Source: Sodiomyces alkalinus F11
Taxonomy: Eukaryota > Ascomycota > Sordariomycetes > Glomerellales > Plectosphaerellaceae
DNA: 64,000 bases
NCBI RefSeq assembly: GCF_003711515.1
Contig: NW_021167083.1
Location: forward strand, 393,932 to 457,931
Reading direction: 5' to 3'
Shown here in pieces: positions 11,077 to 21,745 of the stretch (positions are counted from its first letter, which is position 1; the number at the start of each line of letters is the position of its first letter). A model generated the notes under the pieces. That model had not been told where the DNA came from. It saw nothing but the letters and a program-made list of their open reading frames with translations, and made no database searches. The translations under genes were made by a program, and so were the position numbers.

Positions 11077-12168
11077 GGGGGAATGTCCTTGATGAAAGCT
11101 GATGTTTCGACTGGGTTGCCGAGCCGAGTCTTCGGCACTTGCGGACTGCCGAGAAGAGAGACTCGGGCCTTCTCACCAGTGCCTCCATGAGGGGACCATG
11201 GTTTGATAGCCTCCCGAGATCTCCAGCCCTGGTATCCGCATCGGAGAAGAGCTGCCACGACTGACATGCCCCTGACGATACGAACACTCGGCTACCCTCA
11301 GTGGAGAGAATTTTTTGAGAACACGCCAGCTGCATACCTCAACATCCGCTACCAGCATCACGAACGATTGATAACGGGGAAAAGGATGCGAAGAAGTGTG
11401 ATTTCCAAACCCAAAAGATGTCAAAATCTCAGGGTTCTGCGAATGAGACCTTCGGTCTAATCAGCATACAAGCAAGCCCGAACCTTGTACTAATGGAGCC
11501 CATGGAGGCGCCTCATACACCACGGCGCAGCGTTGACTTTTATGCATGGAGAGCAGGAATAGAACCGTCTGGAGCTGGCCGGCTACCGTTATTCACTCTC
11601 TATCCCTACCTATGATCACCAATAGCCGGTCTGGTCTGCATTCAGTAGCTTATGGCTCCCGAATGGCCTTCTAGTGCCAGCAAATAAAGCAACATCTTAT
11701 TACGGTGTTTCCAATTTTAGATATGTATGTTCCATTGATTCAAGGCATCGTGATAGTCTGATACGATGTAAGAAAATGGGTATGTCTTGCGTAAGAATCT
11801 ATACTACAAAAGTGTTTCCGCTATGACTATAAGTCGGCCTCGCTATGTTATGCTGCGATGCTGTGCCGGGCTGGAATGGCTTCCACCCGGATGTTACGCT
11901 TGCCAAATCTCGATGAATCCTCCGGTATCTTTAACCTCCTCTTTCGCATGGCCATGCTCACCCAACATCATTGCTCTTTGTTCTTCCCCTCTCTATTTTG
12001 ACACCCTCTCCGGATGCTCTTGTCCCCGTTCTAGCTGGCGGCTTGGGGTTCGTCCATTTCGTTTCCAACACATTTCCTCATCTCACTCCCCATACTGGAT
12101 GTCATTTGCTCTCGCTTGTCATGGCATTCTAGATGCAGATCGTATCGTATCGTCCCGTTCACCACCTC
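11077..12168. other. Convergent intergenic region between ATG16 and DOT1
   Basis: 1.1 kb containing the 3' ends of both genes. No open frame with recognisable content, no tRNA or other RNA gene and no repeat was seen. Confidence 0.5.
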
Positions 12169-13934
12169 CTACTTCCTCGTGGAGATGCAGAACGTGCCGC
12201 CGGCATTGGTCCAACTGACGTGACCCTCAGGATAGGTATGGTGCTCGACCCGGAGGATATTGCTCGCCACGTCGTTAATATTCCGGCCGCCCTGGTCGTC
12301 GTGCGTGAACGACTTGAGCGAGACGATCCGGCACCCTTGCTTGAGGTCGAGGAACATGTTGACAAGCTGGGCGTTCAGGTCCGGGGTGAAGGCCTGGTTG
12401 TTGACGAGGACGACGTCGGCGCGTTTCAACACCTCGTGGACGGCGGGCTCGGTGAGGAAGTCGCCGCGGACGAGATGGACGCCGCCCGGGGCGATCCCCC
12501 ACAGGCGGCACCGGCGCGCGAACTCGCGCTTCTGCGCCTCGGCAAAGTCGCACGGGTTGTCCATCATCTCGCACCCCCAGCTCTCGCAGCCGACCTCGAG
12601 GGCGGCCTGGAAGACGACGTTGCCGACGCCCGAGCCGAGGTCGACGAAGACCTGGTCCGAGGTCATGCGGGTCATCTCCTGGAGGACCTTGTCGACGAAG
12701 ATGTAGTTGAGCTCGCCGTAGACGTTGTCGGTGCCGTTCTTGTACTGCTTCAGCTTGTCGACGTCGGGCGAGACGGTGCGGTCGTAGACTTGCGACAGGA
12801 TGAACTCGGCCAGCTTGTAGGGGATGGCGTGCCGCTGGGAGAGGTTCCGGCGGAAGGTGCCGTCTTGGGCGAGGGACAGGATCCGCGCGTTCGCGTCGGC
12901 GAGGGCGCGCTTGAAGCCGGCGAGGTCGTTGGTGTTGGAGGCCCTATTCAGGCGGCGTATCAGGCCCGTGTTGGGTTCGGTGAAGTCTGTTGCTTGGTCT
13001 GCGGTCAGGTAGAAGTCGGCGACGTGGGTGACGACGTCGATGATGTCGCTGACAGCATCGATTTTGCCGTTTTCGATGAGAAGGTCGTAGCTAGTGGGCG
13101 TGGAGTTAGCATAGTAGCACAGGAGGCGTCTTGTCTCTCTTCCTGTCTCTCTCTCTTTTTTTCTTCTTCTTGTTTTTTCATTCCATCTTTCTCTTTCTTT
13201 TTCCTTCCTTTTTTTCTCTTTCTTTTTTCTTTCTTTTTTCCTTCTTTTTTTCTCTTTCTTTTCTCTTTCTTTTTTTCTTTCTTCCTGCCTCCGTTTTTAT
13301 CATCACTTGGGAACGCTTACCTTTCTGGCGGATATAAACTCGGGTATTGAAGCTGGACGCGAATATCATCATCCTCCGTCGCCTGCAAAGCGCGATGGGC
13401 AGACGCGGAGTGCGAGTGCGAGTGCGCCGTGCTTATGATTTCCGTAGCATGAATATACCGCAGCTTTTTAGGGCCGGGCCCCTCGGCGGGCTCAAAGGCG
13501 TCGGCGCAAGTCAGGGCGCGCTTGTGGTCGATGCGGTCGTCGGCAGAGGAGCGATGTCGCTTGCGGTTCTCGAGCGTAGCGAAGACGTCGTCGTCGTCGT
13601 CATCCTCGGCGTCGGAATCTTTGTCGAAGTGAGGCTGGAGGGGGTCGACACTGCCGTGTTTGCGTTTTCGACTCTGGCCGCGGTCGCGGTCTATGCGGCG
13701 GCGAGGGTCGGAGGAGCCGGAGGACGCAGGGGAGGCGGGGTAGGGGTAGGGGTAGGGGTAGGGAGATTCGCTCTTCGATTTGGACTTTCTCCTGCCCGGG
13801 AGGTTGGAGCTCGCGACTCGGAGAGAGTTGTTTTGTTGGTTGACCTTGGGTTTGGGCTTCGGTTTGACGGCGACCTCGACCTGCTCGGTGTGAATGATGG
13901 GGGGTTTCTTGCGCTTTGCTGTGAGGAGGGGCAT
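12169..13934 (-). CDS. DOT1: Histone H3 lysine-79 methyltransferase DOT1
   Basis: DOT1 methylates Lys79 of histone H3 in nucleosomes, using S-adenosylmethionine, and influences telomeric silencing and the DNA damage response. Two exons (13934-13321 and 13090-12169) joined by a 230-bp intron with a GCTAAC branch site give 511 residues. The N-terminal 200 residues are basic and low-complexity (KPKPKPK, PYPYPYPY, an acidic DAEDDDDDD run) and suit nucleosome binding. The C-terminal catalytic DOT1 fold carries SAM motif I DLGSGVG at about 355-361, an acidic E..DN stretch after it, the NNQAF motif at about 435 and a conserved LKSF further on. The PYPYPYPY run is encoded by a GGGGTA tandem repeat (plus-strand sense) at 13740-13765. 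IRS4 lies divergently upstream. Confidence 0.94.
13138..13290. repeat. Pyrimidine tract (TTTCT)n inside the DOT1 intron
   Basis: About 150 bp of almost pure T/C on the plus strand, which is purine-rich on the DOT1 coding strand. It fills most of the 230-bp intron. Confidence 0.9.
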
Positions 13935-14842
13935 GGTCGGATGTGTGAGACAGGGAGTACGGGCTTGTCGAATCTAAGACATAAGGAGATTGGGTATAAT
14001 GGTGGTTTATTGTTCTTTGAAGATGCCTTGAGTACACTAAAGAATGGGTGTGTGGGAGGAAAAGGAAAAGAATAGGTACAGAGAGAGTGCTAGAGCGCCT
14101 TCGGCTTCCGGCTTCCGCCACCAAAGGTACGGGTGGGTAACATGGGTTCAGGAACGCTCCTTTCTCAGGGTCCGTTTCGTTGCCTGACAGAGCACTTGCC
14201 GTTTGCTTGAAACGGGGACGAAGTACAGATAGTACAGATACCTTAGGTAATACGAAGTATTTTGTACTTTGTACTGTATTGGGTACTGTACGAATACAAG
14301 GAATTAGGTAGTGTAGAAAACCCCCATCCATTGCGCGTTGCGTCACGTCCCGTCACGTCTGCGGGACACGGGACACGAACACGCATTCACCATGCGCTGC
14401 TTACGAAGTACTTCCTGGAAGTACTTCGTTACTTCATTTGAGCCCCCTAAACCCTGCTCGAATCGAGACGTCGATTCGTGATTTCTTACTCCTTATTTCT
14501 TACCAAGCCAACAAGCCAACACCATGGTCATGGGGATCTATTGGGATCTTATGATCTGATCCATCCCCCACCCCAACCCCTTCATTACATCTCCCATTTC
14601 CCCAGCCAGCTCGCCATCTTCAATGCCTCCCCGTGGCTGTCACGATAACGGAACGGACGGTGCAGACGGCTCTTCGGTCTCTTCGGTCTTCCGGTTTCCT
14701 CGGTGATTTCTCTCGTCAGCTCTAGTGTTTAGGCAGTAACATTTATCCAACGATTCGTTCCTGGAGCCAGGCCGTCGAACCAGCCAACCCTTTTTTCCTC
14801 TTGGTGCCTCGCCTCGTGCCTCGTCCCTTCACGTCCACCACC
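13935..14842. promoter_or_regulatory. Divergent upstream region of DOT1 and IRS4
   Basis: 908 bp without a gene. It carries a dense cluster of GTAC words around 14221-14290 (including TACGAAGTA at 14251 and CCTTAGGTAA at 14241) and a 27-bp near-perfect palindrome at 14403-14429. The stretch before the IRS4 ATG is pyrimidine-rich, like a fungal 5' leader. Confidence 0.55.
14403..14429. repeat. Inverted repeat, 13-bp arms and 1-nt spacer
   Basis: The arms ACGAAGTACTTCC (14403-14415) and GGAAGTACTTCGT (14417-14429) are exact reverse complements separated by one T. It could be a binding site for a dimeric regulator, or the residue of a small palindromic repeat. Confidence 0.85.
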
Positions 14843-16583
14843 ATGACCCTCCACACATCGAACCCCCGATTGGCGCTCTCGCCCTCGCCCTCGCCCTCGC
14901 CTTTGCCTTCGCCTTCGCCCTCCACAAACGTGGCGGCCGCCTTGAAAGGTGCCAATTTCGCCTTCTCCAAGACGGCCAAGTCGAACCCCGTCACCCCGGC
15001 CAAGAAACCCAGCAACAACGCCCTCGCCGCCGCCGTCGCCGGTGCCTCTCTGGACAGAAACCATAGCAGGAGCCCGGCCAGGAGTCCGACCAGGAGCCCC
15101 GGGGCTCTTCAGAGCCAGAGCAGGCAGACGACAGGTGGTAGTGGCGCCCGGGCCGACGCCATGGGCAGAGACGAGCATTTCGACCATGCGTCGGTGAGGG
15201 ACCGGCTTTCGAGGCTAGGCGTGAGTCCGTCCTCGTCCGCCCATTTCCTCCAGCCCTCCTCGTCCGGTACCCCGCCCCGGAACAACAGCCCTCTCAACAA
15301 CAAAAACACATCCTACATCGCCGCCGCGCTGGCCGCCTCGCGATCCGCCTCCCCGATTTCCACGAATCATACCGGTACCCCCGTTCCGAGCAACCCGTCT
15401 TCCCTCACCAACAACATGCGTGCCGTCCCCGTGCCATCCAGGCGCAGCGACAGCACGGCGAGCAGTACCCACGACCTACCCGACACGAGTTCCATCGCGC
15501 CGACCAATTCGCTGATCTCCGTCTTCGAGGGCTCGAAGCCTAGCCCCGCCGTGGTAGAGGACATGGATCCCGTCAAGAAGAGCCCTGCCGCACCGGCCCG
15601 GCGGACACCCACAGCCAAGTCGAAACCGACGCTACGGCCGATGACGCCCGAGAGACCGCCCAGCCCGAGGGGCAGGGGCGAGGAAACTCCCACACGTGGT
15701 AACGAGCGGAAAGAACCATCATCACCTCTCAGAAATGAAATGGTCCCGGAGGAGAATACCAAGCCCCAACCCGGACCCAAGCCGAAGCCGAAGCCGAAGC
15801 CGAAACCCATGTCGAAGCCGAAGCTGGACCAGACGAACCATGAACTATCCCACGACAGAACCGACCCCGCACCGAGACAGGCGCCTTCCAAGGCTGCCAA
15901 CTCTACAGATACAGAGCCGCCCCGGTCACGTAGACCGCCGCTGCAGCCCACCCAACCACCTCCTCCCCGGGTCGTCAGCAGATCTACTCCCGAGGTGGTT
16001 GCTCCTTTGCCTACCAGGCCGCAGCAGCAACTCAAACTACGACCTCCTGTCCATACGAACGAGGCAACTGCTGGAAAGTCTGTGCGCCAGCAGCAGCAAA
16101 TCGACCCTAGGATATCGAGAGATGGCCAGGTCGACAGCGGTGTGCGTCCTACCACATCCGGGACAAGCTCATCTAACGACAGTTTTGTTTCTGCATCCTC
16201 TGTCCAGACGCCCCGGCCGACCTCACCACCTGCGTTAGCTCCAGCTCCTGTAACTGCTCCTGTAACTGCTCCTGTAACTGCTCCTGTAACTGCTCCTGCT
16301 CCTGCCCCTGCCCCGCGGCGCAATGTCCCCGTCGCCGCTCGTCCTCCATCGGGGTTTGGATCGCCTGCACGGACCTCGGCCCCGGCCCTGCCCCGTCGTA
16401 GCCAAACCACGACGGCGTTCCAAAGCAACAGCAACCGCAACAGCAACAGCAACTTGCCCCTCGAGTCTCTCTCCAACGCCATCATGGCGGGATCCCTCGC
16501 AGCGTCGCGTCTAACGCCCAGCAACACGGGCACGAGCAAAGCAAACCACACCCTCGCCCTACCGCATCACCCCCACCACCACC

Positions 16584-16615
<32 letters not shown>

Positions 16616-17290
16616 CAACAGAAGCAAATCCCACCGCCGCCGTTACCCCGCCGCCACAAATCCCCGCGCATGCTACAAACCCTGCGCCAGCCCGCCACGC
16701 CATCCGACGACGAGGAAACCCGCCTGCGCAAGAAGAAGCTCCACCACAGGCACCGCAGCCAGAAACACTTCCACCACGAGGGCGCGCGGCGGCGGTGGCG
16801 CGAGGAGATTACGCCGCGGGAACGCAAGCGGTATGAAGCGCTCTGGGCTAGTAACAGGGGCCTGTTGCTGCTGCTGCGTTCTCCGGACGGCGCGGCGGGG
16901 ACGAGGGGTGCGGTCGAGGAAAAGCCGCCCGGGTCGCACCCCGACGAGTATGCGGATCATGTCTTGAATGTGGTTGTGAGGGAGATTTGGCGGCGGTCGA
17001 GGTTGCCGGATGATGAGCTCGCCGAGGTGTGGGATCTTGTTACCGGGCGGCAGGTGCAGGCCCAGGCTCAGGCTAGGGTGCTGCCGGGTATGCTGAGCAA
17101 GGAGCAGTTCGTGGTGGGGACGTGGCTGATCGACCAGCGGCTTCGGGGACGTAAGATCCCGGCCAAGATTGGAGCGAGTGTGTGGGATAGCGCGAGGGAG
17201 GTGCGGGTTGTGCCTCCGAAGGTGACGGAGGTGCGGGCTTTGCCTCCAAAGGTGACGGAGGTGAAGGCCAAGGTCAGGGGGAAGAGGTAG
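14843..17290 (+). CDS. IRS4: IRS4-like EH-domain protein
   Basis: In yeast, IRS4 (increased rDNA silencing 4) and its paralogue TAX4 are EH-domain proteins that modulate phosphoinositide levels and contribute to rDNA silencing and autophagy. The start at 14843 (ACCACC before ATG) is preferred; the frame is open further upstream but contains no earlier ATG. The single exon encodes 815 residues. Residues 1-650 are disordered, Ser/Pro-rich and repetitive: SPSPSPSP, KPKPKPKPKPKP, four APVT units near 470, and a His tract followed by a Gln tract near 585-605. The C-terminal EH domain (about 660-775) has RYEALW at its start, the LPDDELAEVWDL calcium-loop-like helix and the FVVGTWLIDQRL closing helix that end fungal IRS4 proteins. 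It is convergent with the DUF4246 gene, 145 bp apart. Confidence 0.88.
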
Positions 17291-17435
17291 GGGAGGGAAG
17301 AGGTAGGGAAGGGAAGAGGGGTGGGAGATGCTGAAAGTTTCATCCATGGCATTTGAATATGTGATACCCTCGAGTTAAGCTGGCGAAAATGTCCCCCGTG
17401 TTTTCAAGCTATGTTGCCTTGCTCACGATGTGTCC

Positions 17436-19367
17436 TCAATGCTCACAGAAATTCCATTCCGCGTCCGGAACATTCTGTTCCTCCTCCAACCTCGTCCTCT
17501 CATATATCAGCTCCAACCTCGTAGCCTTGGCCTCCTCCCAGCCGATGGGCCACTCCATCTGCTCCAGCACAATCTGCTGCACCTCGGGCGGCAGTTTCGC
17601 GCGCCACCCCCCCCTGTCCCCCCCGTCCGCCTCCTCTGCCTCCTTCCCGCCGTCGTCATGCCCCTCCAGCCACCAATGCCTCTGCTGCGGCGGCACATTC
17701 GCGGTGCCGATGACCGGAAGCGCCGGGTCAACAAGAAACAGCGCCAAAATCTTCCGGTGCCCGGGCCGCGTGTCGTCCGCGAGGGAAAACGGCGCAACGC
17801 GGTGCTGGTAGACGTTCGGAAACACGAGCAGGCGGTCCTCGCGCGTGAGCACCCGGCCCAGGTTCTGCAGGGTGGAACCGTTGGGGTCGTCGATGGCGAA
17901 GGCCATGGTGATGGGGCGGAAGTTGTCTTGCTCGTAGCCCAGCTCCCCGCTCAGCCCCTCGCGGTCGCCGGGGGTGCGGAAGGCGAGGTGCGAGGGCGTG
18001 ATGTTGTCGCTGTCGTAGTAGTACAGGGCCGTGGCGCAGATGTGCTCGTTGAGCTGGCCCTCGATGTGCCAGGAGCCGCCGTCGTAGGTCGGGTTCTCTG
18101 GGGTGAGGTGGATGTTGGCCAGCTTGACGATGACTTGGAGGCGGCGGAGGCCGGAGAAGAAGGAGGGGCCTTCGCCTTCCTTGTGGACGTCTTCGGCGGT
18201 GGGTCCTTCGCCGCCGGGGGGGCGGCCGCCGTCGGCGGGGTCGTAGGGCTCCGGTTCGGGCTGGGGCACGGGGTGGGTCGCGTCGAACCAGGCGTTGTCT
18301 TTCGCTTTCAGCGGGTGATCGTCTTCGAGGTCCGAGTAGTCGTCGAGGACCGGCCGGGGCGCTTCGCCTTCCTCGAGCGGACGGTGGTAGGGTTCGCAAC
18401 CCCCGCGGTCTTGTTCCTCGTCCTGGCAAAAGTCGGGGATGGTGCAGGTGCGGGAGACGTCGTGGCATTGGATGCGTTTGTCCTTGTCGAACTCGCGCGG
18501 CCAGCGGTGCACCAGGTCCCAGAGGGGCAGGGTCTTGTCGATGACCTTTTCGATAATGGTGTAGAGGTCCCGGTGGCGCGTCGGGTGCAGGTTGTTGATG
18601 TAGCTGACGATCTTGGCGCGGCCGGTGGCCTCGTCCAGGTCGACGTCGCAGGGGAGCCACTGGAAGCGGGTGGACCAGGCGCCGGGGAAATAGCGCCGGG
18701 AGCCGTCGCTGCCTGGTCGGGGGATGACCTCGCCGATGCCGCAGGCGTCGAGGCAGTTCTCCAGGGTGAGGCGCCGGTCGGGCAGGATGCGGGTGCGGCC
18801 GTAGACGAGGGGCCACAGGGACGGGTGGACGAGGTCGAGGACCTTGCCGTCGCTGCGAGGGTGCCAGTCCTTTTGGTGGTCGGGGACGTCTTCGAGGCGG
18901 GCGACGGCGGCGCGGAGCTCGTCCTTCAGCTCGCGGGGGATGGCGGTGTCGGATTTGAGGACGGCGGCGGAGACGTCGAAGACGGGGACTATGCCGGTCT
19001 TCTCGTACAAGCGGGCCTTCTCTCGCAGCTCGGCGAGGGAGTATGCGAACATGGCGTCCGAATAGGGCCCGTGCTGGTAGCCGACGGCGCTGGACCAGTC
19101 GACGGAGGCAAGCTCATGCTTCCACTTGGAGACGATTTCGTCGTTGAAGACTTTGACGTGCCAGTCGGGCTTGTTGGTGATCTTCTCGACAAACCACAAC
19201 ATGTACAGCTCCCGGATGGTCAGGGTGGCGGCTTGCCATGTGTCCAGGAGGACGCTGGGGAAGGGTCCGACAAGCCCCCATTCGTTTTCGTAGGGGAAGT
19301 GGTTCAGAGGGCGGCCGAAGCCCGGGAGCTTGATGCGCTCAGAGTCCTGAGAGAAGTGTTGGCCCAT
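17436..19367 (-). CDS. DUF4246 family protein, putative Fe(II)/2-oxoglutarate-type enzyme
   Basis: A single-exon protein of 643 residues that matches the fungal DUF4246 family along its length. Family blocks include P.E..WGLVGPFPS near 30, Q.LPCDV near 235-245, WHIEGQLNEHI at 433-443, YYYDSDNI at 449-456 and YQHRV...GHRKILALFLVDP at 520-548. The biochemical role of the family is not established as far as I know. What can be seen is a possible facial-triad arrangement of the double-stranded beta-helix oxygenases: H434-x-E436, then H522 about 86 residues on, and R538 sixteen residues after that, in the place of a 2-oxoglutarate-binding Arg. That reading is inference. There is no signal peptide or membrane segment. 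The region from about 335 to 400 is acidic, Pro/Gly-rich and probably a loop insertion. The Met at 19367 is followed directly by family-like sequence. Confidence 0.85.
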   Translation of the reverse strand: MGQHFSQDSERIKLPGFGRPLNHFPYENEWGLVGPFPSVLLDTWQAATLTIRELYMLWFVEKITNKPDWHVKVFNDEIVSKWKHELASVDWSSAVGYQHGPYSDAMFAYSLAELREKARLYEKTGIVPVFDVSAAVLKSDTAIPRELKDELRAAVARLEDVPDHQKDWHPRSDGKVLDLVHPSLWPLVYGRTRILPDRRLTLENCLDACGIGEVIPRPGSDGSRRYFPGAWSTRFQWLPCDVDLDEATGRAKIVSYINNLHPTRHRDLYTIIEKVIDKTLPLWDLVHRWPREFDKDKRIQCHDVSRTCTIPDFCQDEEQDRGGCEPYHRPLEEGEAPRPVLDDYSDLEDDHPLKAKDNAWFDATHPVPQPEPEPYDPADGGRPPGGEGPTAEDVHKEGEGPSFFSGLRRLQVIVKLANIHLTPENPTYDGGSWHIEGQLNEHICATALYYYDSDNITPSHLAFRTPGDREGLSGELGYEQDNFRPITMAFAIDDPNGSTLQNLGRVLTREDRLLVFPNVYQHRVAPFSLADDTRPGHRKILALFLVDPALPVIGTANVPPQQRHWWLEGHDDGGKEAEEADGGDRGGWRAKLPPEVQQIVLEQMEWPIGWEEAKATRLELIYERTRLEEEQNVPDAEWNFCEH

Positions 19368-20653
19368 GGCGGTAGAGTGAAGGGTAAAGAGGGTTGGTGA
19401 GACTTACTGAGGCCATAGGGAACAAGAGACGATGAAGATGAAGTAGCGGTGGGCGTTGGTTATGTGATGACGGAGTGGTTCACTTAAATACTTGCCTTCT
19501 ATGCCTTCCGTGGACCATGGAGAACAGAAACTGAATTGAACAGTCTAGATGAAGTAGCGGTGGGCGTTGGTTATGTGATGACGGAGTGGTTCACTTAAAT
19601 ACTTGCCTTCTATGCCTTCCGTGGACCATGGAGAACAGAAACTGAATTGAACAGTCTAGCCTATGTCGTCCCCGCCTAGTCGCTAATTTCCATCCCTGCT
19701 TCTCTGTCGTGAGCTTATGTTCGGTCGACGAAATGATCATAGCATGGGCCATGGTGGTAGGCAGCACAACTAAATCCGTACAAGCTGGGGTGTCCATTCA
19801 GGCGCTACTAACTGCCAAGGCGCATATGCTCAGGGACCACTTGGTGATTCGATCCCTATGTTTATATTTATCCAAACCGCTCATGAGAAAGGGGGTTTTT
19901 TTTTTTGTATTTTTGTTTCTGCTCGGAATTTAAGCATTACCGTCTACGGCTCCTTTCTTTTTTCTTTTTTCTTTAAAAAAAAAAACCTGTAATAAAGAAG
20001 AATTATACTGCCAAGTTATTGCAAAGTAGCCTTCACCGATACGCTCAAGTCATGGGTTATTATTAGCCACGTTCACTTTCTCGTGGCATGGAACGTGGAA
20101 CCATCGGTTCGGATCAGACTATACCCAAAGCAGTATAGCCACTAATTCCCCGCTGAGTGCTTTCGGTATTAGGTACCCGTCCCGTCCCCAGGCTCATTGC
20201 TAATCGCTTATTAGAATGTGGATGTTCTTATACGTGGGTAGATTGTTTACACGGATACCTGCACTTTCTTTCTGTGATATGTGGTATACTTGCAATGCAT
20301 AACACTCTTAAATCCATACCGTGGAAGACAAAGTACTTCGTAGTGCCGAGGTACCCCACACGAGGCCAATGCCGAACGCCCTCCCGAGGCCTGGCTACCT
20401 AAGGTACCAGACGGATACGCAGTAATTACTTTCGTTGCTCTGGAGTCTGCTTACCTGTACTCTCCCCTTCCCTTGAGCTTCGGTGTCTGTCGAGCAATTG
20501 ATCTACCCGAAGCCCGCGCTCGCATTGCCCTTGCTTGGCCTTCGCTGTCCTTGAATTCCTTCCCAACATCTTCCTCTTGCCTTCTCTTCTTCCTCGTTCT
20601 CGTGTGAAAGCCACCCTATAGGAATCCCCTCGCCTCGTCGATTTTCTCCCACC
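19368..20653. promoter_or_regulatory. Divergent upstream region of the DUF4246 and PEX11-family genes
   Basis: 1.29 kb without a recognisable gene. It contains the 2 x 111 bp duplication, T-rich and A-rich runs at 19890-19985, a TACTTCGTA word at 20334-20342 and GGTACC words near 20350 and 20403. The last 150 bp before the PEX11 ATG are pyrimidine-rich. Confidence 0.5.
19437..19658. repeat. Perfect tandem duplication, 2 x 111 bp
   Basis: Copy 1 (19437-19547) and copy 2 (19548-19658) appear identical base for base, starting GATGAAGTAGCGG and ending GAACAGTCTA. The repeat begins 70 bp upstream of the DUF4246 start codon, so it duplicates part of that promoter or leader. Confidence 0.95.
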
Positions 20654-20848
20654 ATGACCGACCAGGAACCCGTCGTCGCCGACCTCCCCAACGGCGAGCC
20701 CGTCCCCGTCGCCTCGGACTCGCCCGCCCCGGAACCGTCGTCGCAACAACCTGCAGAACAGCCTACCGAGCAGCCCACAGAGCAGCCCACAGAGCAGACG
20801 CCGCAGTCGCAGTCGCCGTCGCAGTCGCAGCAGCCCAAGTCGGCTCAG

Positions 20849-20879
<31 letters not shown>

Positions 20880-21745
20880 CCTCCCTCGCCGCCCTCTCCA
20901 ACATGGACGCCTTCCTGACCCGCCTCCACCGCTGCATGTCCACCCCGGCCGGCATCGACTCGATGCTCATGTTCGTCGGCTACACCTCCCGCCTGACCGC
21001 CGAGCTCCTCGACACCGCCGGCCGCTCCGCCCTCCACGCCACCGCCCACCGCCTCATCACCCTCGCCTTCTCCCTACCGCCCCGCTCCGCCATCCTCCTC
21101 GCCTCCGCCCCCGCCGCCCGCGCCAACCCGCTCGCCTCCCTCGCCCTCCAGCTCGCCGCCCGCCTCCGCGCCCTCTCCAACGTCCTCGGCGAGGGCCGCG
21201 TCTTCATGCGCTCGTGGGCTCTTCTTGCCATGTACCTCTGGGGCCGCCGCCTCGTCTCCTCCCTCCTGCGCCCCGCCGCCAAGGAAAAGGAAAACGAGAA
21301 GAAGAAGACGACGACGACGACGACGACGACGAGCCTCGACACCACCATCGCCTGCACCCAGTTCGTCTCCCTCTCCCTCTTCCAGGCCCTCGAGAACGCC
21401 TACTTCCTCGGCTCCAAGGGCGTCCTCCCCCTGACCCCGGCCCAGCAGGGCAAGGCCCTCCTCTGGGGCACCCGCGCCTGGGCCGTCTACGTCGGCGTCG
21501 AGCTGGGCCGTCTTTTCGTCGAGCACCGCCGGAAGAGTTCTGCCGGTGACGCCGATGCCTCGTCGGAGGAGCACAAGGCCTGGCGCCGGGGTTGGCAGCG
21601 CAGCGTGGTTCGCAACCTTGCCTGGGCGCCGCTTACTGTGCATTGGAGCCTTCAGAAGGGGTTTATGAATGACCTTACCGTGTGGTCTATTGCCTGCATT
21701 CCTGCTGTGATTGCGGGGCGCAGTGTGTGGAAGGAGAACGCATAG
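20654..21745 (+). CDS. PEX11-family peroxisomal membrane protein
   Basis: PEX11-family proteins sit in the peroxisomal membrane and control its elongation and division. The single exon encodes 363 residues. The first 80 residues are low-complexity: repeated TEQP units and a run of nine Gln. The conserved part begins around 85 with DAFLTRLHRCMSTPAGID and MLMFVGYTSRL, followed by the amphipathic and hydrophobic helices of the family (LGEGRVFMRSWALLAMY near 180) and a C-terminal hydrophobic stretch (LTVWSIACIPAVIAG at about 340-355). A charged KEKENEKKK segment plus a Thr run near 215-230 is a probable loop. It resembles the divergent PEX11C-type paralogue of filamentous fungi more than canonical PEX11, so no exact symbol is given. 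The ATG has ACC in front. Confidence 0.85.

Noticed and set aside
12133..13350. 405-codon plus-strand frame
   Set aside because: Antisense of DOT1 exon 2 and its pyrimidine-rich intron.
14801..14842. Upstream extension of IRS4
   Set aside because: In frame but starts at TTG; the first ATG with a good context is 14843.
17430..19400. 656-codon plus-strand frame over the DUF4246 gene
   Set aside because: Val/Gly/Glu-rich complement of the real minus-strand gene; no domain content.
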